From Bacilli bacterium (GTDB lineage: Bacteria > Bacillota_I > Bacilli_A > RF39 > UBA660), in the NCBI GenBank assembly GCA_017888105.1, contig JAGHGS010000142.1:1-7533 (forward strand): 7,533 nt of DNA, read 5' to 3'. Positions 1-5,359 of this stretch are shown here, one piece after another; the stretch's first letter is position 1; each line of letters opens with the position of its first letter. Position numbers and translations under genes: made by a program. The notes under the pieces were generated by a model. The model worked only from the letters and a program-made list of their open reading frames with translations. It searched no databases and was not told the origin of the DNA.

Positions 1-574
1 GAAAATGACTATTTGTTTTTTGATTTTTAAAAGCAAATTCAATACTAAATCTTTTCATATAATTTTTAACAGTATAAGACATCACCATTGGTTAAAAGAA
101 ATAAAGGCTCTTTATGATTATAGGAAGAAGAAATGACAATATTAGTTTCAAAGCTGTAATTTCTAGTAATAAGAGAGTGAGGATAAAATTTAGATTTATA
201 AACATAATCTAGTTTATTAATATTTTTCCAGATATTATGTTTTTATTTTCTATCCATATTGAAAACAATTAAAGAACTTTTGGCCCTAAAATCATAAGTA
301 TCGCTTAGGAGCGAGAAAAACAATATTGGCAAAAGGATTATTTAATTTAACTAAATCATACAAGTTTTAATGGCATCTTTGAAAACAGGAAAAAGATAAG
401 CATTTTTATCATGATAGTTAAATTCTTTGAACCATAAAGGAATACCGGTTTTACCAATTCTTAAAGTAAACATAGAATTGTAAAAGGTTTTTCAACATAC
501 ATATGGTCTAAAGAGGTGATAATCTTATTATTATCACAGACTGTTGACAAATAAGTAAAATTCATACCTATTTG
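1..574 (-). pseudogene. Decayed IS4-type (DDE_Tnp_1-like) transposase, 3' part beyond left edge
   Basis: Read on the minus strand, fragments of one transposase appear in order but in shifting frames. About 574-461 gives KIITSLDHMYVEKPF. About 473-351 gives TLRIGKTGIPLWFKEF and continues to KDAIKTC. About 357-292 gives NIVFLA followed by a damaged stretch. About 170-66 gives HKEPLFLLTNGDV. From 79 to 1 come SYTVKNYMKRF and IEFAFKNQKTN. The segments resemble the core of IS4-family DDE transposases. The first acidic position (D in LDHMY, 506-508) and the Glu (IEF, 38-40) survive. The second Asp, expected after FLA, is lost where FLAPKRYL then a stop is read. I count at least four frame breaks, plus in-frame stops at 461-463, 351-353, 292-294 and 66-68. 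No open frame remains, so the gene is dead. The N-terminal part before about 574 is missing, and the C-terminus lies outside the window. Family placement is recalled, not searched. Confidence 0.72.
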
Positions 575-585
575 TCAACAATCTG
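537..585. repeat. 17-bp inverted repeat (16/17) at the transposase junction
   Basis: The arms are CAGACTGTTGACAAATA (537-553) and TATTTGTCAACAATCTG (569-585). They pair at 16 of 17 positions around a 15-nt loop. The left arm lies inside the transposase remnant frame (minus-strand LSTVC); the right arm lies just outside it, between the remnant and the sortase stop. It could fold as a strong hairpin in the sortase transcript, but no U-run follows, so it is not a textbook terminator. A second, shorter hairpin (GTGATAAT 516-523, ATTATCAC 530-537) abuts it. It may be a rearrangement scar or a 3'-end stabilising structure. Confidence 0.7.
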
Positions 586-587
586 AA

Positions 588-608
588 AGAAGCTATGACC
601 TAGCTTCT
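588..608 (-). terminator. Hairpin at the sortase 3' end, probable weak terminator
   Basis: AGAAGCTA (588-595) pairs with TAGCTTCT (601-608) around a 5-nt loop, giving an 8-bp perfect stem. In the minus-strand transcript the stem is followed by a short U-containing run, so intrinsic termination is plausible but weak. The sortase stop codon (593-595) lies inside the stem, which suggests the coding end was moved into the terminator or that the gene is very tightly packed. The 17-bp inverted repeat just downstream may add to transcript-end formation. Confidence 0.5.
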
Positions 609-1426
609 CTTTTAATTAGTTTAGCGTGCATTACTACTTTATCTGTTTTATTGTAACAGGTTGATAATGTTAGTATTTTATCTGTTGCGTTTACAGTTGT
701 GTCAAATTCGACAGCGCTTCTACTCTTTAACATATCTAAGAATGTTTGGTATTCTTCGTCTGTAGCAAATTCTGTTTGAATATAATCATTGGTTGTTTCG
801 ATGTGATAGACACTAAATACTTGCCATAAAGTATTTTCGGTTGGTGTGGATAATTTAATAATATGATTATCGGTATTATTGTACCAAGAACTACTAAGAA
901 TGTTTCTTAGAGAGCCAAACATGGTTTTATTGTTCATGCCATGAGCATAAAGAATGGTATTTCTATCTAAGTTTTCTGTATCATTTCGATAGTCCATAAA
1001 TACCCATCCAGCTTGGTTATAGCTTTTATTATAAGAATGAGTTAGATAATAATCATTATTGTTTGTTTGAACAAATGGGTAATTAATATTGGTTCCGTTT
1101 ACCTTTATCCATCCTTTTGTTTCATCATTTAATTTTAATAATTCACCAAAATTGACACTAATGAGATTCATTTTTATATAATCCCAATAAGGATTGGATT
1201 CTGGTATTTCTTCTTCTTGTTTAATAATTTCAGTATTTTCACTGTCAGGTACTTCTTCTACTTCGGCAACATCTTCAATTTCTTTTATTTCATCGTTTGT
1301 TTTATTGGTATCAATAAAATAATTAATTAAATCAATTCCTGATTTAATTAAAAATACAAAGGCTATTAAAAAAATGATTAAAGCAATTAAGTTTTTCCAT
1401 TTTAATTTATATTTTTTCTTTACCAT
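593..1426 (-). CDS. Class B sortase, membrane-anchored transpeptidase, catalytic Arg replaced by Lys
   Basis: Sortases cleave a sorting motif in secreted proteins and join them to the cell wall or to each other on the outer membrane face. The 277-residue product has a basic N-terminus, a membrane segment at about 12-28, an acidic linker (about 45-78) and a catalytic domain from about 80. Class B hallmarks seen are GWIKVNGTNINYPFVQ (105-120), GWVFMDYRN (140-148), the catalytic His in YAHGM (H162) and TLSTC with the nucleophile C257. The residue aligned with the catalytic Arg of staphylococcal SrtB (R followed by IVVVAK) is K263 here (KVVMHAK), which is odd. The start ATG is preceded by GGGGTG (1434-1439). 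The divergent neighbour carries a sorting signal and is the likely substrate. The last residues (EARS) run into a hairpin. The family is clear; activity with Lys is uncertain. Confidence 0.9.
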   Translation of the reverse strand: MVKKKYKLKWKNLIALIIFLIAFVFLIKSGIDLINYFIDTNKTNDEIKEIEDVAEVEEVPDSENTEIIKQEEEIPESNPYWDYIKMNLISVNFGELLKLNDETKGWIKVNGTNINYPFVQTNNNDYYLTHSYNKSYNQAGWVFMDYRNDTENLDRNTILYAHGMNNKTMFGSLRNILSSSWYNNTDNHIIKLSTPTENTLWQVFSVYHIETTNDYIQTEFATDEEYQTFLDMLKSRSAVEFDTTVNATDKILTLSTCYNKTDKVVMHAKLIKREARS

Positions 1427-1433
1427 TTTATTT

Positions 1434-1475
1434 CACCCCATGATTATTATAACACGTAATCTTCTTTTTAGTAAA
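1434..1475 (-). promoter_or_regulatory. Sortase promoter and ribosome binding site
   Basis: On the minus strand an extended -10, TGTTATAAT, has its TATAAT at 1446-1451. A weak -35, TTTACT (1470-1475, 4/6), lies 18 bp upstream. The Shine-Dalgarno GGGGTG (1434-1439) is 7 nt from the ATG. The leader would be only about 15 nt. Confidence 0.6.
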
Positions 1476-1498
1476 TGATTGTAAAAAAGGATGTAAAG

Positions 1499-1526
1499 TT
1501 TAGAAATTTGCATTTTCTGGTATCAA
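1499..1526 (+). promoter_or_regulatory. Possible promoter of the surface-protein gene
   Basis: TTTAGA (1499-1504) and an extended -10 TGGTATCAA (TATCAA 1521-1526) are 16 bp apart. Both are only 4/6 matches. This is the best candidate in the roughly 110 nt upstream of the gene, and it leaves a leader of about 55 nt. Confidence 0.3.
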
Positions 1527-1545
1527 AATTGTTTTGTTTGTGATA

Positions 1546-1570
1546 GTAGCTATTTAATTTCTGTAGCTAC
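1546..1570 (+). promoter_or_regulatory. Leader stem-loop or repeated TAGCTA site upstream of the surface-protein gene
   Basis: GTAGCTA (1546-1552) pairs perfectly with TAGCTAC (1564-1570) over an 11-nt loop. Each arm is also itself built on the palindrome TAGCTA, so the pair could be either an RNA hairpin in the leader or two copies of a protein-binding site. It ends 7 nt before the Shine-Dalgarno sequence. Confidence 0.35.
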
Positions 1571-1577
1571 CATGTAT

Positions 1578-1583
1578 AGGAGG
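1578..1583 (+). promoter_or_regulatory. Ribosome binding site that fixes the surface-protein start at 1590
   Basis: AGGAGG sits 6 nt before the ATG at 1590. The frame is also open from an ATG at 1572, but that start would put AGGAGG inside the coding sequence (as Arg codons) and has no site of its own. Starting at 1590 also gives a normal signal peptide. Confidence 0.85.
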
Positions 1584-1589
1584 AGAAAT

Positions 1590-3026
1590 ATGGGAAGGAA
1601 ATTGAAAAGTATTGGCCTTGTATTATTTTCTATTTTTTGCACCGTAGGATTTAGTACAAGTGTTTCTGCTTTAACAATGGAAAAAGATATGGATGCATCG
1701 GAAATCACTATTGAAGATGGTATGACCATTGATGGAGCAGGAAAGTTTACAATTACTGGTGGTTTTGTAATTGATGGTGGTAAAAGTGTAACCATTAAAA
1801 ATGTAACTATAAGTGGAGAAGGAACTAAAGACATCTTAATTGATTTAAGAGGTGCTGGTGATGTTGTTATTGAAAATGTTACATTTGAAAATTATACGAA
1901 AGCTGGTATTTATAGTGAAGCTATGACTAGTTTAAGTGTTACTGGTTCTACTTTTGATGCTAGTGATACTGATAAATTAGGTGATGGTAGTTATCCTGGA
2001 AATCCAGAAGAAGATTTAATTAAGAGAAGTGCTGCTGGTATTGATCTTAATTTAGGTAATGGTGCAAAAACAATTGATGTAAAAAGTATTACAATTAAAA
2101 ACAATACATTTAAAAATGTTGTAGTAGAAGAAAAAGATCAAGCTACTTCAACTGCTGGTGCAATTAAAGTAAAAGTAAAAGATGCTACTAACTTAGTTGG
2201 TATTGGTACTATTCGAATTGAAGAAAATGCTTTTGAAAATAATGAAAGAGATTTAGTAATCGGTACTAATGATCCAACTAGTGGTACTGAAGCTAGTGCT
2301 ACTGCTGATTTAGACATTTTACTTGTTAATAATAGTGAAATGAATGTTGGTAATTTCTCAACACCTGATCGAGCAGAAGAAGTATTAGAGGGAAATTATA
2401 AATTAAATTATGCAGATAGTAAGAAATATGAATTAGATGAAAATTTATATTATATTGTAAATGAAGCTAATTTTGAAGATTTGGAAAATATTACTGTTGC
2501 TGTTTTAGATGATGATGATATTAAAGGTATATCAATTAGTGTTGAAGGTATTAGTTTTGCAATTTCTAAAGAAACTTTAGTTGATGAAAATTTAGGAGAA
2601 TCTTTTGATGAATTTAATATTGTTCCTTCTGAAGAAACAACTATTGAAGCATTAAAACAATATCAAGGTGATGGAGTAGTATTTATTGATGTTACTGGAA
2701 TAGATATTTTTGATAACGGTATTAATTTTAATACTAATATTGGAGAAGAATTTGATGGTAAATTATTTGTATATTATTATGATGAAGTAAATGGTTTACA
2801 ATTAGTTTCTAATCCAAATGCTGCTCAAGGAGAAGTTGAATTTAGTTTTGCTAAGAATGGACATTATGTAGTTAGTGAAACCGATTTACTTGCTAGTAAA
2901 CCTAGTGAAGAAGTTCCTGAAGTTCCTCAAACGTTTGATGCTGTAGGAGTATATGTTGGTATTGGACTTGTTAGTGTAGTAGGAATTGCTGGTGCAGTAA
3001 TTTATCTTAAAAGAAGAAGTGCTTAA
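1590..3026 (+). CDS. Secreted, probably sortase-anchored surface protein with beta-helix-like N-domain and VPQTFD sorting signal
   Basis: The product is 478 residues, acidic, and has no cysteine after the signal peptide. Residues 1-28 form a signal peptide: basic MGRKLK, a hydrophobic core and likely cleavage after SVSA. Residues about 30-250 carry repeated short strands typical of right-handed beta-helix proteins: SVTIKNVTISG (67-75), VVIENVTFEN (92-101), LSVTGSTFDAS (115-125), ITIKNNTFKNV (167-177) and IRIEENAFENN (208-218). Residues about 315-430 form a second domain ending KLFVYYYDEVNGLQLVS and HYVVSE, a pattern I associate with C-terminal domains of Gram-positive surface proteins. The tail is a Pro/Glu linker, VPQTFD (445-450), a hydrophobic span (451-472) and KRRSA, which is the layout of a cell-wall sorting signal with TF in place of TG. 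The divergent sortase is the obvious partner. Ligand or enzymatic function is unknown; no catalytic motif was recognised. Confidence 0.85.
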   Translation: MGRKLKSIGLVLFSIFCTVGFSTSVSALTMEKDMDASEITIEDGMTIDGAGKFTITGGFVIDGGKSVTIKNVTISGEGTKDILIDLRGAGDVVIENVTFENYTKAGIYSEAMTSLSVTGSTFDASDTDKLGDGSYPGNPEEDLIKRSAAGIDLNLGNGAKTIDVKSITIKNNTFKNVVVEEKDQATSTAGAIKVKVKDATNLVGIGTIRIEENAFENNERDLVIGTNDPTSGTEASATADLDILLVNNSEMNVGNFSTPDRAEEVLEGNYKLNYADSKKYELDENLYYIVNEANFEDLENITVAVLDDDDIKGISISVEGISFAISKETLVDENLGESFDEFNIVPSEETTIEALKQYQGDGVVFIDVTGIDIFDNGINFNTNIGEEFDGKLFVYYYDEVNGLQLVSNPNAAQGEVEFSFAKNGHYVVSETDLLASKPSEEVPEVPQTFDAVGVYVGIGLVSVVGIAGAVIYLKRRSA

Positions 3027-3033
3027 TTAAAAT

Positions 3034-3068
3034 AAAAAAACTGTCAATTTGAGTTTGACAGTTTTTTT
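3034..3068. terminator. Bidirectional intrinsic terminator between the surface-protein gene and lexA
   Basis: The run of A followed by CTGTCAA (3034-3047) pairs with TTGACAG followed by a run of T (3055-3068) over a 7-nt loop. A-tract and T-tract flank the 7-bp core on both sides, so it works in both directions. It serves the surface-protein gene on plus (stop at 3024-3026) and lexA on minus (stop at 3089-3091). Confidence 0.9.
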
Positions 3069-3088
3069 GTGGGGTTGTTTATATTTTG

Positions 3089-3718
3089 CTAAAATTTGCG
3101 ATATAAACCAATTGCTTTTCCAAGGATTGTAACGTTATCTAAAATAATAGGTGCCATTGTGTCATTTTCTGGTTGTAAGCGAATATGATCACTTTCTTTA
3201 TAAAAAGTTTTAAGTGTTACTTCATTTTCGCTCGTCATTGCTACTACAATATCTCCATTTCTGGCTGTGCTTTGTTTTTGAACAATGACAATATCACCAT
3301 CAAAAATACCCGCATTAATCATAGATTCACCACTTACATTTAATGTAAATATTGTTTCTTTGGCTGGAATTAAAGATGCTGGTAAGTTGAAGAATTCATT
3401 GGGTCTTTCAATTGCTTCAATTGGACTTCCAGCGGTAATTTTTCCAAGTAGAGGAACTTTAACTAGTTCTTCATTTTTTTCTTCATATTCATTGTCAACT
3501 AATATTTCCATTGCTCTAAATTTGTTATTGTCTACTTTTAAGTATCCTCTTTTGCATAAATTTTTAACATGAGTATGAACGGTTGCAGGACTGGATAAAT
3601 TTAGTCCTTTTCCGATTTCTCTTATTGATGGTGGATATCCGTGAGTGGCTGTAAATTTTTTAATAAAATCTAAGACATTATTTTGTTTTTCTGTTAATTC
3701 TTTAAACTTTGTTTCCAT
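3089..3718 (-). CDS. lexA: LexA, SOS-response transcriptional repressor / self-cleaving S24-type protein
   Basis: LexA represses DNA-damage genes and cleaves itself when RecA filaments form. The product is 209 residues, close to the usual 200-210. Residues 1-70 form the winged-helix DNA-binding domain (YPPSIREIGKGLNLSSPATVH, 28-48). The cleavage site is Ala96-Gly97 in ITAGSP. The catalytic Ser is S132 in SGESM and the Lys is K170 in VTLKTFY, so all self-cleavage elements are present. The start is the ATG at 3716-3718, preceded by GGAGGT; an upstream in-frame ATG at 3764-3766 would add 16 residues but overlaps the -35 box and lacks a binding site. It diverges from a small membrane-peptide gene, and LexA-box-like repeats lie between them, which suggests autoregulation. 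It ends on the shared bidirectional terminator. Confidence 0.97.
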   Translation of the reverse strand: METKFKELTEKQNNVLDFIKKFTATHGYPPSIREIGKGLNLSSPATVHTHVKNLCKRGYLKVDNNKFRAMEILVDNEYEEKNEELVKVPLLGKITAGSPIEAIERPNEFFNLPASLIPAKETIFTLNVSGESMINAGIFDGDIVIVQKQSTARNGDIVVAMTSENEVTLKTFYKESDHIRLQPENDTMAPIILDNVTILGKAIGLYRKF

Positions 3719-3737
3719 TTTGGTTACCTCCATTAAT

Positions 3738-3766
3738 ATATTAACATAAAAACATACGAATGTCAA
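3738..3766 (-). promoter_or_regulatory. lexA promoter
   Basis: On the minus strand TTGACA (3761-3766, perfect -35) is followed after 17 bp by TAATAT (3738-3743, 4/6). It leaves a short leader containing GGAGGT before the ATG. A LexA-box-like 15-mer (3764-3778) overlaps the -35. Confidence 0.75.
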
Positions 3767-3778
3767 ACAAATGTATTT
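3764..3778. promoter_or_regulatory. Candidate LexA operator O1 (lexA side)
   Basis: CAAACAAATGTATTT overlaps the lexA -35 and matches a second copy at 3808-3822 at 13 of 15 positions. Its first 14 bases fit the Bacillus SOS box CGAACRNRYGTTYG at about 10 of 13 specified positions by hand count. Placement over the -35 suits lexA autorepression. Confidence 0.5.
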
Positions 3779-3802
3779 ATTTTATAATTTTTTAAAAAAT
3801 AC

Positions 3803-3832
3803 TTGTACGAACAATTGTATTTGCGATATAAT
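3803..3832 (+). promoter_or_regulatory. Promoter of the 48-residue membrane peptide gene
   Basis: A perfect -10, TATAAT (3827-3832), has a weak -35, TTGTAC (3803-3808), 18 bp upstream. The expected start of transcription (about 3839) leaves a leader of under 20 nt that holds AAGGAG (3841-3846) and GAGGT (3849-3853) ahead of the ATG. LexA-box-like sites cover both the spacer and the -10, so repression is expected until DNA damage. Confidence 0.7.
3808..3822. promoter_or_regulatory. Candidate LexA operator O2 (small-peptide side)
   Basis: CGAACAATTGTATTT has a perfect CGAAC half and a core palindrome ACAATTGT. It is the near-copy of O1, 44 bp away, and sits in the -35/-10 spacer of the plus-strand promoter, where a bound repressor would block polymerase. 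It fits the Bacillus SOS box at about 10 of 13 positions. Confidence 0.55.
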
Positions 3833-3837
3833 GTTCG
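3824..3837. promoter_or_regulatory. Possible third LexA half-site over the -10
   Basis: CGATATAATGTTCG contains TATAAT and a perfect right half GTTCG; the left half is degenerate (CGATA for CGAAC). Its outer GTTCGT (3833-3838) mirrors ACGAAC (3807-3812), so the two perfect half-sites bracket the promoter core. It may be a weaker or cooperative site. Confidence 0.35.
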
Positions 3838-3856
3838 TGTAAGGAGTTGAGGTAAA

Positions 3857-4003
3857 ATGATTAAAAGTTTAAAAAAATTTGGAGGGGCAATTTTGCTTTA
3901 TCTTGTTATCTTTTTTGGAATTGTTGCTATTACATCGAGAGTTAATTATATTGGTCAAGAAAATTCTAGTGTAAATGATGGGGTAGTAGCAATTCAAAGG
4001 TAG
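3857..4003 (+). CDS. Small single-pass membrane peptide divergent from lexA, candidate SOS-induced division inhibitor
   Basis: The product is 48 residues with no Cys, Trp or Pro. A basic N-terminus (MIKSLKK) is followed by a hydrophobic segment at about 9-27 (GGAILLYLVIFFGIVAI). A 20-residue polar tail (from TSRVNYIGQ to VVAIQR) should face outside by the positive-inside rule. I recognise no family. Support for it being a real gene is a perfect TATAAT, ribosome binding sites at 3841-3853, and LexA-box-like sites over the promoter. In Bacillus the gene divergent from lexA is yneA, an SOS-induced membrane-anchored inhibitor of cell division with a LysM domain. This peptide has the same position, orientation and membrane segment but no LysM domain, like the short membrane inhibitors SidA of Caulobacter and SosA of Staphylococcus. 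The function is inferred from position and topology only. Confidence 0.72.
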   Translation: MIKSLKKFGGAILLYLVIFFGIVAITSRVNYIGQENSSVNDGVVAIQR

Positions 4004-4030
4004 TATTGTTGTAAACTTTCTGTATGTTCA

Positions 4031-4081
4031 TTAATAAAAAAATTGTTTTGTGTTATAATAATTTCTAGAGAGGTGAAGTAA
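4031..4081 (+). promoter_or_regulatory. Promoter and ribosome binding site of the M16 peptidase pair
   Basis: An extended -10, TGTTATAAT (TATAAT 4054-4059), has a poor -35, TTAATA (4031-4036), 17 bp upstream. AGAGAGGTG (4067-4075) lies 6 nt before the GTG start, and this strong site decides that start. I see no terminator after the small peptide gene (4004-4050), so read-through from the LexA-controlled promoter into the M16 genes is possible. Confidence 0.65.
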
Positions 4082-5359
4082 GTGGAGTATAGAAAGTTTG
4101 AGTATCCCTCATTTAACTTGTATACGGTTAAAACTAACAGGTTTAAAACTTGTCAAATGGAAATTATTTTTAAGGATGAAGCTAGAAGAGAAGATGTTAT
4201 GTTAAAAACATTTTTAGCGGATATTATGAGTGATTGTTCTAGTAAGTATCATACGAGAAAGGATGTTGCTAGAACGCTTGAAGAGTATTATCAGGCATCT
4301 TTTTATGGAATTACAAATAAAACGGGTAATTTGATGATGACTTCTTTTGTTCTTAATTTTTTGAATCCTAAATATGTTAAGGATAAAGATTATTTAGATA
4401 AGGTATTGGAGTTACCATTTGAAATGATTTTGAATCCGGCGATTAAAGCGAATGAATTTGATATTCGGAATTTTAATATTGTAAAGAATCGTTTATCTGA
4501 TGAAATATTAAGTGTTGGAGAAAATATAAATCAAGTTAGTTTAAAAAAGGCATTGGATAAATTAGATTCTCATTCACCATCTAGTTATGGTATATTAGGT
4601 TCGATCGAAGAATTAGAACATATTAGTCCTAAAAATTTAGCAGATGCTTATCAGGATTTAATTGAGTCTAGTTGTGACATTTATGTTATTGGTGATTTGG
4701 ATATGGATTTGGTTGCAAATATTATTTTTAAATATTTTAAGAATCCCGTTGTTAAAACAAAAGAATTGCCTAGTTTATATGTTGATAATAAAACGAAAAG
4801 TCGAGTTCGAAATATTAAAGAAAGTTCCCATTTTTTAGAAACAAATTTAGTACAAATTTATAGTTTGGAAAATTTAAATGAGAAAGAAAGAATAACCACT
4901 TTGCATTTTTATAATTATCTACTTGGTGGGGGTGGGTTAAATACAAAATTATATCAACTTTTAAGAGAAAAAAATTCTTTATGTTATGGTGTTAAAAGTA
5001 GATATCTTAAATATGATAATTTGCTTATTATTCAAACATCGATTGATAAAGAAAATGTTAAAAAAGCTCAAAAATTAATTCGTCAAGCATTTTTAGAAAT
5101 GAAAATGGGAAAATTTAGTGAAGAAGAATTACAATATGCGAAAGAAAGCTTTATTTTTTCTTTAAATTTATCTTTAGATAATCAAGCAGGAATTTTAAAT
5201 AATTATATTTTTCATGAGTTAGATCATTTACCATTTATTGAAGAAAGAATTGAGATGATTGATGATATTACAAAAGAAGAAATTGTTGCTATATCAAATA
5301 AAATTAAACCAAATATTTTTTTTGTTTTAGAAGGTGAGGAAAATCATGGAACAAATTAA
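4082..5359 (+). CDS. M16-family peptidase-like protein lacking the zinc motif (YmfF type, EF-P modification-associated)
   Basis: The product is 425 residues with the two-lobe fold size of M16 (pitrilysin/MPP) proteins, starts with GTG and has no signal peptide. The HxxEH zinc motif is absent: the region where it should lie reads LADIMSDCSS (about 45-54). The C-terminal half keeps the M16 substrate-binding signature, with LGGGGLNTKLYQ (281-292) and REKNSLCYGV (295-304), where Arg and Tyr are the conserved residues. Such inactive subunits pair with an active partner, here the overlapping next gene. In B. subtilis the equivalents are YmfF and YmfH, which work with YmfI in modifying elongation factor P; the biochemical step is not settled. 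No efp or ymfI is in this window. Alternatives are AlbE/AlbF-like peptide processing or another M16 heterodimer. The family is secure; the pathway is inferred. Confidence 0.85.
   Translation: MEYRKFEYPSFNLYTVKTNRFKTCQMEIIFKDEARREDVMLKTFLADIMSDCSSKYHTRKDVARTLEEYYQASFYGITNKTGNLMMTSFVLNFLNPKYVKDKDYLDKVLELPFEMILNPAIKANEFDIRNFNIVKNRLSDEILSVGENINQVSLKKALDKLDSHSPSSYGILGSIEELEHISPKNLADAYQDLIESSCDIYVIGDLDMDLVANIIFKYFKNPVVKTKELPSLYVDNKTKSRVRNIKESSHFLETNLVQIYSLENLNEKERITTLHFYNYLLGGGGLNTKLYQLLREKNSLCYGVKSRYLKYDNLLIIQTSIDKENVKKAQKLIRQAFLEMKMGKFSEEELQYAKESFIFSLNLSLDNQAGILNNYIFHELDHLPFIEERIEMIDDITKEEIVAISNKIKPNIFFVLEGEENHGTN

Noticed and set aside
537..585. Inverted repeat as the terminal repeats of an insertion sequence or an attachment site
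   Set aside because: The arms are only 15 nt apart and do not flank the transposase remnant, so they cannot be the two ends of that element.
1550..1834. Open frame on the minus strand across the start of the surface-protein gene
   Set aside because: It lies antisense to a signal peptide and beta-helix coding region, has no ribosome binding site, and its composition is the mirror of the plus-strand gene.
3285..3572. Open frame on the plus strand inside lexA
   Set aside because: It is antisense to the conserved LexA core, and no start signals or recognisable protein features were seen.
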